From Methylococcaceae bacterium (GTDB lineage: Bacteria; Pseudomonadota; Gammaproteobacteria; Methylococcales; Methylomonadaceae): DNA of 5,224 nucleotides. The position numbers were made by a program, and so were the translations under genes. This document shows, in pieces, positions 1-5,224 of the stretch. Under the pieces are notes generated by a model. The model was not told where the DNA came from and made no database searches. It saw only the letters and a program-made list of their open reading frames with translations. The stretch spans positions 1 through 5,224 of the forward strand of contig CANNLO010000347.1 in NCBI GenBank assembly GCA_947505055.1, in the 5' to 3' direction. How positions within the stretch are numbered: the first letter of the stretch is position 1; the number at the start of each line of letters is the position of its first letter.

Positions 1-2217
1 AGCGAATCGCTGCAAGAACTCAATACTGATATGTCACTGAGTGACGTTTTTCATACCCTGTGGCTTAGCCGGCGATTGTTAATGAGCGTCATATTTTTGC
101 TAAGCATAGTGGCGACATTGATTATTTTTCAGTTAGTACCCCGTTATACCGCAACTACCCAATTGCTGATTGGCATTAATGCTGCCAAGGTCGTCGATAT
201 TGAAGAAGTTATGACCGGCAATCTGAATGGTGATGCAGCCGTTATTGGCGAAATGGAAGTACTTAAATCAAGGGAGTTGGCTAGAAAAGTTATTGATAAC
301 TTACATTTAGAACAATATGCAGAGTTTAATCCGGAGCTTAAAAAGCCTGGTTTTTTCGCGCAGTACAGTCTTAAAAATATAATACCTGAAGAGTGGCAAG
401 AAGCGATTGGGTTGGTTACTATCGATAGTCGGACACCGGAAGAAAAGGAAGAGGCGCATTCGACCCGATTAACCGATACCTTTCTTAAAAAACTGACAGT
501 TTCACAAGTCAAGCGTTCGCAGGTTATTACCGTAGCCTATGAAGCCGAAGATCCAAAGTTAGCCGCTAAAATAGTCAACGAGATTGCAGATAAATACATC
601 ATTGGACAGTTACAGGCCAAATTTGATGCGACTAAAAAGGCGGCTGACTGGTTGAATGGTCAGTTAGGTGAATTGAAACAAAAAGTCGAAGTTTCAGAGC
701 GTGCCGTAGAGCAATACCGGAAAACTCATGAGTTGCTGGAAGTCAGCAAGGAAGTGGGGCTTTCTCAGCAACAAATGTCTGAAGTCAACAGCCAGTTGAT
801 TATTACCCGAGCCCAGCGCGCGGAAGCCGAAGCCAAGTATCAACAAGTAGAAGCCATCGCCAGAAGCGGTCGTGATGTTGACAATGTCGCTGAAGTACTG
901 AATTCGCCCTTGATCTCAAGTTTAAGACAACAAGAATCGGAAGTGCAGCGTAAGTATTCAGAAATGCTGGTGGAATTTGGCCCACGCCATCCACGCATGA
1001 TTCAAATGCAGGCCGAACTGGAAGATATTCAAGCTAAAGTAAGGTCTGAAGTTAAAAAAATTGCCGCCGGTTTACGAAACAGTTTGGAAGTTGCCCGTGC
1101 GCGTGAAGGTTCCTTGTCAGGTAGTTTAAGGCAGATGGAATCCAAAACCAGTGGCAGTAATCAGGCTGAAGTTCAATTGCATGCGTTGGAGCGCGAAGCC
1201 ACCGCCAACAAAGCCTTATTTGAAACTTTCCTGGGTCGTTTTAAAGAAACTGCCTCAACGCAAGGTATTGCCCAGGCAGATGCCCGGGTAATCTCATTTG
1301 CAGAAATTCCGTTACTGGCATCTTTCCCAAAGAAAAATATGATGCTTATGGCCAGCGTGTTGGGTGCGGTATTTTTTGCGGTTTTTCTGGTGTTTGTAAG
1401 GGAGATGCTTAATCCCGGCGTCCGTTCTCCTGAACAAATCCAGGAGTTGTTCAATATGTCGACATTGGGTATTGTGCCCAAGATAGCCGGTATAACAGGT
1501 CGGCCGCATGAGTATTTACTGGCCAAGCCGCATTCTGCTTTGGCTGAGGCAGTTAACACTCTGCGCATTTCACTCAGTCTGCTTAATCCGGACGCACAGG
1601 TAAAGTCGATCTTGGTCACCTCTGCGGTGCCCGGCGAAGGTAAATCGACACTGTCTTCCTTAATCTCCCGACATTCAGCCAGTGCCGGGCAGCGCGTAGT
1701 TTTGGTTGATACCGATTTACGCCGACCTACCATTGGTAAAATGTTTAATCTGAAAGAAAGTACCTTGGGTTTAACCGACCTGTTGATGAATCATGAGCTG
1801 TCAATCAATGACGTACTGATTACAGATGCAGAAACGGGTATGAAGATTTTAACTCGCGGTAAATCGGCCTATGTTAATCCGATAGATCTGTTTGCTTCGC
1901 AAAGAATGAAATCGATTATTGACGGGTTACGCGAGCAGTTTGATTTAGTCGTCCTGGATTCAGCGCCCATTATGGCGGTACCCGATACCCGAATATTAAG
2001 TGGCTTGGTAGACAAGACTATTTTCGTATTAAATTGGGATTCGACACCGAAAAAAGTAGTTCATAGTGCATTGCATTTATTAAACAAAGATGGGCATGCA
2101 AATGTTGCAGGGATTGTATTGCAGAAAGTTAATTTGCAACAATATGGTCGTTATGGCTATGGCGATTCGGGTTATTATTATCACTACTCCCGTTATAGCA
2201 ATTATTATACGAGCTAA
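1..2217 (+). CDS. Wzc-type polysaccharide co-polymerase with fused BY-kinase (tyrosine autokinase), 5' end probably outside window
   Basis: Inner-membrane protein that controls chain length and export of a surface polysaccharide and autophosphorylates on tyrosine. Residues are numbered from the first ATG in the window (position 31). A first membrane segment lies at about 16-36, then a periplasmic Wzz-type domain, a long coiled-coil-like helical part at about 195-400 with a GNVR-like stretch (about 380-425), a proline-containing segment (P427, P433) and a second membrane segment at 437-456. The cytoplasmic kinase follows: Walker A PGEGKST 534-540, Walker A' VVLVDTDLRRP 556-566, Walker B LVVLDSAP 639-646. 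The tail from 705 to 728 holds ten tyrosines, the usual autophosphorylation cluster. About 728 residues matches Wzc/ExoP-like proteins. The frame stays open from base 1, and no Shine-Dalgarno sequence precedes the ATG at 31, so I infer an upstream start and call the gene 5'-partial. The family call is firm; the polysaccharide made is unknown. Confidence 0.95.
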   Translation, partial: SESLQELNTDMSLSDVFHTLWLSRRLLMSVIFLLSIVATLIIFQLVPRYTATTQLLIGINAAKVVDIEEVMTGNLNGDAAVIGEMEVLKSRELARKVIDNLHLEQYAEFNPELKKPGFFAQYSLKNIIPEEWQEAIGLVTIDSRTPEEKEEAHSTRLTDTFLKKLTVSQVKRSQVITVAYEAEDPKLAAKIVNEIADKYIIGQLQAKFDATKKAADWLNGQLGELKQKVEVSERAVEQYRKTHELLEVSKEVGLSQQQMSEVNSQLIITRAQRAEAEAKYQQVEAIARSGRDVDNVAEVLNSPLISSLRQQESEVQRKYSEMLVEFGPRHPRMIQMQAELEDIQAKVRSEVKKIAAGLRNSLEVARAREGSLSGSLRQMESKTSGSNQAEVQLHALEREATANKALFETFLGRFKETASTQGIAQADARVISFAEIPLLASFPKKNMMLMASVLGAVFFAVFLVFVREMLNPGVRSPEQIQELFNMSTLGIVPKIAGITGRPHEYLLAKPHSALAEAVNTLRISLSLLNPDAQVKSILVTSAVPGEGKSTLSSLISRHSASAGQRVVLVDTDLRRPTIGKMFNLKESTLGLTDLLMNHELSINDVLITDAETGMKILTRGKSAYVNPIDLFASQRMKSIIDGLREQFDLVVLDSAPIMAVPDTRILSGLVDKTIFVLNWDSTPKKVVHSALHLLNKDGHANVAGIVLQKVNLQQYGRYGYGDSGYYYHYSRYSNYYTS

Positions 2218-2225
2218 CGCTATAC

Positions 2226-2936
2226 ATGTTAAAAGCCAAGCAACCTGAAAGTGAGCGTATCATTGCCATAGTAGGCATGATGGTTTGTTGTGGACTGTTA
2301 ATTTTGGCTGTGCCCAGATTGGTCGCCAGCTTATATGCGCTGTATCCGGAAGTTGCGATAAAGCAAACGCAAGAAAACCTGCCCATACAGGTTTATGAAA
2401 AAAGTATTGACGATTTTAACCATGCGCTGGCCTGGTATGATAATCCGGAGTATCGGCAAGAACAGGCAATCTTGTATTTAGCACAGATAAATGCAACGCC
2501 TGCAAACCTGGTTGATAAAAAACACGAGTTACTTAATCAGGCCCAAAACTCAATTATTGAGGGATTAAAACACTCGCCCGTCGATCCTTATGCCTGGTTC
2601 CGGTTGGCTGCAGTGGATAAACTGCTTAAGCAACCCCCTGAAAAAATCATAGATGCCTTACGCTTGTCTATTTATGCAGGACGTGTCGAACCTGATTTGG
2701 TAATACAACGTTTATTATTTAGTTATCAATACTATAATGAATTTAATGATGAAATGCAGAAGTTATGGCTAAAACAAATCCCTGTTGCCTGGACTTTTCA
2801 ACCTGATCAGCTCGTTAAATTTATTGCACAACACGCTGAAGCTGAAGCTATTGCCGAACAGGCATTTGCTTATTCTCCTGATGACTGGAAAAAATTCTCC
2901 CACGCTCTTGAAATCTTTACTCAGAAAAATCTTTAG
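2226..2936 (+). CDS. Membrane-anchored hypothetical protein of polysaccharide cluster, TPR-like helical domain
   Basis: A 236-residue protein that I cannot name. After a short charged N-terminus there is one hydrophobic segment at about 12-36 (including GLLILAVPRLVASLYAL), with no obvious signal peptidase site, so a single-pass inner-membrane protein with the rest in the periplasm is likely. The soluble part is almost wholly helical and amphipathic. It contains PVDPYAWFRLAAVDKLL (about 118-134) and DALRLSIYAGRVEPDLV (about 143-159), which read like degenerate TPR-type helix pairs. The start ATG is nine bases after the stop of the kinase gene, with only a weak GAG-type ribosome site, so it is probably translated by coupling. 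No catalytic motif is visible. From position I infer an accessory role in polysaccharide assembly or export. The gene is surely real; its function is open. Confidence 0.85.
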   Translation: MLKAKQPESERIIAIVGMMVCCGLLILAVPRLVASLYALYPEVAIKQTQENLPIQVYEKSIDDFNHALAWYDNPEYRQEQAILYLAQINATPANLVDKKHELLNQAQNSIIEGLKHSPVDPYAWFRLAAVDKLLKQPPEKIIDALRLSIYAGRVEPDLVIQRLLFSYQYYNEFNDEMQKLWLKQIPVAWTFQPDQLVKFIAQHAEAEAIAEQAFAYSPDDWKKFSHALEIFTQKNL

Positions 2937-3669
2937 TTCCAGACAAAAAGAATCTCTCCCGGTTGGTTTGCCAGCCCATCAGAGAATATATTGTGTTGGA
3001 GATATTCATGGTCGATTAGATTTATTGCAGGAGCTGCAGCAAAAAATCAATCATGACGCAAAGGCTTATGAGGGCAGTAAAACTCTGGTTTATCTGGGAG
3101 ACTATATAGATAGAGGAATGCATTCCAAACAGGTTGTTGATAATTTGTTGGAAGATAATTTTCCCGACTTTAAGAAAGTATTTTTATTGGGCAATCATGA
3201 ACAGATATTATTGCAGTTCTTATTGAGCAAAGACGTGTCAATTGCTCATGACTGGTTCAGATTTGGCGGCTTATCAACCCTGGTCAGTTATGGCATTAAC
3301 GTAAGTGGTGTGCCCACATCAAAAGATTTAGAGCGCTTACGTAATGAGCTTACGGATAAATTACCAGCTTCGCATGTTAGTTTTTTTCAGCGTCTGGAAC
3401 TTAATTATGAGATTGGTGGCTATTATTTTGTACATGCGGGTATCAGACCTAAAGTTAAATTACAGCGTCAACGACCTGAAGACCTGTTATGGATACGCGA
3501 AGAGTTTTTAACTAGCAACTTGTTTCACGGAAAGATTATTGTCCATGGCCACTCCGTTACCGAAGAACCTGAGATCCTGCATAATCGAATTGCACTGGAT
3601 ACAGGTGCCTACGCTTCTGGCAGATTAACCTGCGCAGTATTTGAAGGTGTTAGTTTTAGTATTTTGTAA
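2881..3669 (+). CDS. PPP-family metallophosphatase (serine/threonine phosphatase/ApaH-like)
   Basis: A predicted cytoplasmic two-metal phosphoesterase of about 262 residues. Numbering from the ATG at 2881, the complete PPP signature is present: GDIHG 40-44, GDYIDRG 73-79, GNHE 104-107, HAG 185-187 and HGH 222-224, plus a late LDTGAYASG (about 239-247). All metal ligands expected for the fold are there, so it should be active. Substrates in this family include phosphoproteins and diadenosine polyphosphates, and sequence alone does not decide. The frame is open back to an ATG at 2785, but that would overlap the previous gene by about 150 bases and add a stretch unlike this family. I prefer 2881 (56-base overlap); a TTG at 2908 is also possible. 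None of the starts has a strong Shine-Dalgarno sequence, so coupling to the previous gene is likely. Being next to a BY-kinase, it may oppose that kinase, but this is inference. Confidence 0.9.
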   Translation: MTGKNSPTLLKSLLRKIFSSRQKESLPVGLPAHQRIYCVGDIHGRLDLLQELQQKINHDAKAYEGSKTLVYLGDYIDRGMHSKQVVDNLLEDNFPDFKKVFLLGNHEQILLQFLLSKDVSIAHDWFRFGGLSTLVSYGINVSGVPTSKDLERLRNELTDKLPASHVSFFQRLELNYEIGGYYFVHAGIRPKVKLQRQRPEDLLWIREEFLTSNLFHGKIIVHGHSVTEEPEILHNRIALDTGAYASGRLTCAVFEGVSFSIL

Positions 3670-3690
3670 TTGTATTTATCGTTCGTATGC

Positions 3691-3770
3691 AAGTAGCCTC
3701 GATGAAGTGCAACGAAATCGAGGTTTAGGCCTCACAACCTCGATTCCACTTTGATTCATCGAGGCTACTT
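3691..3770. repeat. BIME-like pair of inverted REP elements with GTAG heads
   Basis: Two copies of one element face each other. The + strand copy (3693-3723) is GTAG, then CCTCGAT, a 13-base loop and ATCGAGG. The - strand copy (3738-3768) has the same head and stem with a different 13-base loop. The outer arms 3691-3706 and 3755-3770 pair perfectly over 16 bases, and the inner arms 3716-3725 and 3736-3745 over 10. A GTAG tetranucleotide followed by a short hairpin is the known layout of REP sequences mobilised by RAYT (Y1-type) transposases, and inverted pairs are called BIMEs. It sits 21 bases after the phosphatase stop, where it could also stabilise or end the operon mRNA, though there is no T-run. 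No RAYT gene is in the window. Confidence 0.8.
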
Positions 3771-3834
3771 ATTGTCCGGCACAAGACCTGATTAACAAAA
3801 AACATCGCGATAACGACACCAAAAACACAACAAC

Positions 3835-4200
3835 ATGACAAAATACCAAACTGTATTAGCTCAGCTCAATCAAACACCACAAAAATGGCTAATTACCGGT
3901 GTGGCGGGGTTTATAGGTTCCAACTTGTTAGAAACATTGTTAAAAAACAACCAAATTGTTACAGGTCTTGACAACTTTTCAACCGGCTTTACGCATAACC
4001 TCAAGCAAGTACAAGCCCTGGTAACGCCCCAGCAATGGCAAAAATTTCTTGAATGCACCCAGTCTACAAAAGCGGATCTTTTTATTGCCGGAGACCGAGA
4101 TTTTGAAGAAGCCGAAGCGCTAACCGATGCCTTTATTATTTCGGCGGCCAATTTTGCCCGTTTGTTTATGCAAAATAATAATGGAATGAGCAATAATTGA
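3835..4200 (+). pseudogene. Chimeric remnant: N-terminus of WbpP-type UDP-sugar epimerase joined to a PIN-domain C-terminus
   Basis: An open frame of 121 codons. Residues 1-69 match the start of an extended short-chain dehydrogenase/UDP-N-acetylglucosamine 4-epimerase: [19 protein letters not shown] with the GxxGxxG nucleotide loop at 22-28, and GLDNFSTG with the NAD-binding acidic D46. Real enzymes of this family are about 340 residues and have an SYK/YxxxK catalytic site; all of that is absent. From about residue 70 the sequence changes to [17 protein letters not shown] (79-90) and a hydrophobic IIS...FARLF end. This resembles the C-terminal strand-helix portion of PIN-domain nucleases, where a GDxDF-type motif supplies acidic metal ligands. 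The switch lies near K70-F71 (4042-4047). I infer a deletion that fused an epimerase gene to a downstream PIN toxin gene. The start has no Shine-Dalgarno sequence. The epimerase part is firm; the PIN part is moderate. Confidence 0.7.
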
Positions 4201-4217
4201 ATGAAATGGAATGAGCA
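4180..4217 (+). repeat. 13-base direct repeat, 25-base period
   Basis: AATGGAATGAGCA occurs at 4180-4192 and again exactly at 4205-4217. The first copy encodes the end of the chimeric ORF and the second lies just past its stop codon. It could be a local duplication by replication slippage. Only two copies are seen. Confidence 0.6.
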
Positions 4218-4328
4218 GTTAAAGGGTTATTTTGAGCGATTGGGGTGTTTCGAATGAAGACTACTTAGCCCTCTTTGTTTTTTGCAGAATTAAAGCAATT
4301 TCATCAATATGTCTTGAAACAAATGGGT

Positions 4329-4358
4329 CTGACACTTTTTTTTAAAGTTTGTGATAAT
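4329..4358 (+). promoter_or_regulatory. Putative sigma-70 promoter with extended -10, upstream of the coiled-coil gene
   Basis: CTGACA at 4329-4334 (five of six to TTGACA) is followed after 18 bases by GATAAT at 4353-4358 (five of six to TATAAT), with TGT directly before the -10 box giving an extended -10. The spacer contains a run of eight T. Transcription would start near 4365, leaving a leader of about 98 bases before the ATG at 4463. This is prediction from motif match only. Confidence 0.45.
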
Positions 4359-4450
4359 TATAAAAGTGCAATCATCTAAAAATTATGATCGCTAGTGGCT
4401 ACAAGCCCAAGTTTTGGTAATAATGTGCTAGAATTTATGCACTTTAGATA

Positions 4451-4458
4451 AAGGGGGG
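4451..4458 (+). promoter_or_regulatory. Strong Shine-Dalgarno sequence for the coiled-coil gene
   Basis: AAGGGGGG ends four bases before the ATG at 4463. It is the clearest ribosome binding site in the window and fixes the start of the 135-residue protein. The other genes here have weak or no such site. Confidence 0.7.
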
Positions 4459-4462
4459 CCTT

Positions 4463-4870
4463 ATGTTTGATGATAAATTTTTTGATGATTGGCTGGACAC
4501 TCAAGCACAAAAAGTGATGGAGCAAGTGGCTAGCGGTCAAAGTATTTCCTCTGATCAAATGATGATTTTAATGCTTAAAGCCCAAACCAATCATTTTGCT
4601 CATTTGGATATTGATTTACGCAGTGACATGAAGGCACTACGTGAAGATATGGATAAGCGCTTTGAGCAAGTTGACAGGCGTTTTGAGCAAATGCAAGTTG
4701 AAACGGCGAAACGTTTTGAGCAGGTCGATAAACGCTTTGAACAAATGCAGATTGAAACAGGCAAACGTTTTGACCAGCTGACTTCGCGCATGGATCATTT
4801 TATGATTTGGTCATTTGCAACCACGCTCACCGTTGGTGGGATTGTGATTGCAGCCATTAAGTTTTTGTAA
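4463..4870 (+). CDS. Small coiled-coil protein with C-terminal membrane anchor
   Basis: A 135-residue protein that I do not recognise by name. The N-terminus (1-60) is acidic and helical. Residues 65-106 are an 18-residue tandem repeat: KRFEQVD plus a KRFEQMQ-type unit ending in ET and A or G, at 65-82 and 83-100, with a third partial copy from 101. This 7+11 spacing suits a coiled coil. Residues 113-135 are hydrophobic (FMIWSFATTLTVGGIVIAAIKFL) and end at the C-terminus, so the protein is probably tail-anchored in the inner membrane with the coiled coil in the cytoplasm. It has its own apparent promoter, a strong ribosome site and a possible terminator, so it looks monocistronic and unrelated to the polysaccharide genes. 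Proteins with KRFEQVD-type repeats and a terminal membrane segment are common in bacteria, mostly without known function. The gene is convincing; no role is assigned. Confidence 0.85.
   Translation: MFDDKFFDDWLDTQAQKVMEQVASGQSISSDQMMILMLKAQTNHFAHLDIDLRSDMKALREDMDKRFEQVDRRFEQMQVETAKRFEQVDKRFEQMQIETGKRFDQLTSRMDHFMIWSFATTLTVGGIVIAAIKFL
4655..4780 (+). repeat. 54-base coding tandem repeat (two full copies and a partial third)
   Basis: Copies start at 4655, 4709 and 4763. The two full copies agree at about 40 of 54 bases by my count, yet 15 of the 18 encoded residues are identical. Most differences are therefore silent, which points to an old duplication held by selection on the protein. Confidence 0.75.
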
Positions 4871-4879
4871 AGCTGTCGC

Positions 4880-4904
4880 GTGTAAAGAATTACATTATTT
4901 TTTT
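4880..4904 (+). terminator. Weak possible rho-independent terminator
   Basis: GTGTAA (4880-4885), the tetraloop AGAA and TTACAT (4890-4895) form a six-pair stem with one G-T pair, followed by TA and a run of seven T (4898-4904). It lies ten bases after the stop of the coiled-coil gene. The stem is AT-rich and short, so efficiency would be low. Confidence 0.4.
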
Positions 4905-5013
4905 GGCTAAAGCGTATCTGCCTGTGTTCTTAGGTTGGAGCATTGGAATCATAAAAATAGGCTTTCGCGGTGGGTTCGTTAATGGGCTTTTGCAGTGGAC
5001 TTGTTTATACCAC

Positions 5014-5036
5014 GTGGGCAAAAGTGGGATGCCTAC
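5014..5036. repeat. Small degenerate hairpin, possible decayed repeat element
   Basis: GTGGGCA (5014-5020) and TGCCTAC (5030-5036) pair over seven bases with one G-T pair around a nine-base loop, and CC follows the right arm. It resembles the GTGGGCA...TGCCCAC type of dispersed hairpin found in many bacterial genomes, but in decayed form. Confidence 0.4.
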
Positions 5037-5080
5037 CCTGCTCTGGGTTATTTTTTATCTTAGTTTTGGCAGGTTACTTG

Positions 5081-5133
5081 ATGGTAGGAGTGGCTTTAGC
5101 CGCGATTAACGTGGCTAAAGTCACTCCTACCAT
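5081..5133. repeat. REP-like near-perfect palindrome, second family
   Basis: Arms 5081-5104 and 5110-5133 form a 24-pair stem with two G-T pairs and the five-base loop ATTAA. Each arm begins (read from outside) with GTAG followed by GAGTG and a CTTTAGCC segment, so it reads as two inverted copies of a GTAG-headed element similar in style to the GTAGGAGCGGCT-type REPs of gammaproteobacteria. No T-run follows, so a terminator role is unlikely on the + strand. Confidence 0.75.
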
Positions 5134-5224
5134 TCGCATGCGACATAAAGCAGCTTACTTAATAAAAGTGTTAATCGTCTTTAAAGGCTCTATGTGATTC
5201 GTAGTGGGTAGCACTATATAATAT

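Larger units (their letters stand above)
4871..5224. other. Gene-free right end of window holding repeats
   Basis: I find no credible coding gene in these 354 bases. Short open frames cross it (for example 4903-5109 and 4970-5197), but they lack ribosome sites, overlap each other and run through the palindrome at 5081-5133. The stretch contains the weak terminator, a degenerate hairpin at 5014-5036, the REP-like palindrome, and near the end a small TAGTG/CACTA inverted repeat (about 5202-5216). Confidence 0.6.

Noticed and set aside
1173..1733. 186-codon minus-strand ORF
   Set aside because: It lies wholly inside the co-polymerase/kinase gene, whose domains and motifs are unambiguous; a shadow frame.
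3691..3770. CRISPR-type or transcription terminator reading of the palindrome
   Set aside because: Only two inverted copies without spacers of regular length, and no T-run after the stem; the REP/BIME layout with GTAG heads fits better.
3771..3834. Promoter for the chimeric ORF
   Set aside because: No -35/-10 pair with acceptable spacing and no Shine-Dalgarno sequence before 3835.
3870..4193. 107-codon minus-strand ORF opposite the chimeric epimerase/PIN ORF
   Set aside because: The + strand frame shows clear family motifs, whereas the minus-strand product shows none.
4201..4257. 18-codon ORF starting immediately after the chimeric ORF stop
   Set aside because: Too short, with no ribosome site and no recognisable similarity; its start is made by the direct repeat.
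4600..4791. Minus-strand ORF with cysteine-rich repeats
   Set aside because: It is the antisense reading of the coiled-coil tandem repeat; the apparent Cys/Ser periodicity is a by-product of the + strand repeat.
4903..5197. Two overlapping small ORFs (68 and 75 codons) encoding hydrophobic peptides
   Set aside because: They overlap in different frames, lack ribosome sites, and run into or through the palindrome at 5081-5133; they read as translated repeat DNA.

Overview
The window looks like the downstream end of a polysaccharide (capsule/EPS/O-antigen type) biosynthesis locus in a Gram-negative bacterium, followed by a gene-poor stretch rich in repeats. The base composition is moderately AT-rich. 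The Wzc-type co-polymerase with a fused BY-kinase and the two kinds of GTAG-headed REP-like palindromes suggest a gammaproteobacterium, perhaps a Methylococcales-type methanotroph. That placement is a judgement from sequence style, not a demonstrated assignment.

Region 1 (1-3669) is a compact + strand block of three genes. The first is a polysaccharide co-polymerase/tyrosine autokinase whose frame is open through the left edge, so its true start probably lies outside the window. Nine bases after its stop codon comes a membrane-anchored protein of unknown function with a helical, TPR-like soluble part. A PPP-family metallophosphatase follows, overlapping the end of that gene in another frame. 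The spacing and overlap indicate one transcript. The simplest inference is an export/chain-length machine (gene 1), an unknown accessory envelope protein (gene 2) and a phosphatase (gene 3) that might oppose the kinase.

Region 2 (3670-4462) begins with an 80-base palindromic pair of REP-like hairpins (3691-3770). It is followed by a short chimeric ORF (3835-4200): the NAD-binding N-terminus of a WbpP-type UDP-sugar epimerase joined in frame to what looks like the C-terminus of a PIN-domain protein. I read this as a deletion scar between two former genes. Bases 4201-4462 hold a 13-base direct repeat, a plausible sigma-70 promoter and the leader of the next gene, but no gene.

Region 3 (4463-4870) encodes a small coiled-coil protein with a C-terminal membrane anchor, built on an 18-residue tandem repeat. 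It has its own apparent promoter, a strong Shine-Dalgarno sequence and a weak terminator. Region 4 (4871-5224) has no credible gene. It contains a second REP-like palindrome (5081-5133), different in sequence from the first, and a smaller degenerate hairpin (5014-5036).

Nothing here clearly forms a new defence or mobile system. The items most worth following are the chimeric epimerase/PIN ORF, the kinase-unknown-phosphatase gene set, the two distinct REP families and the repeat-built tail-anchored protein.
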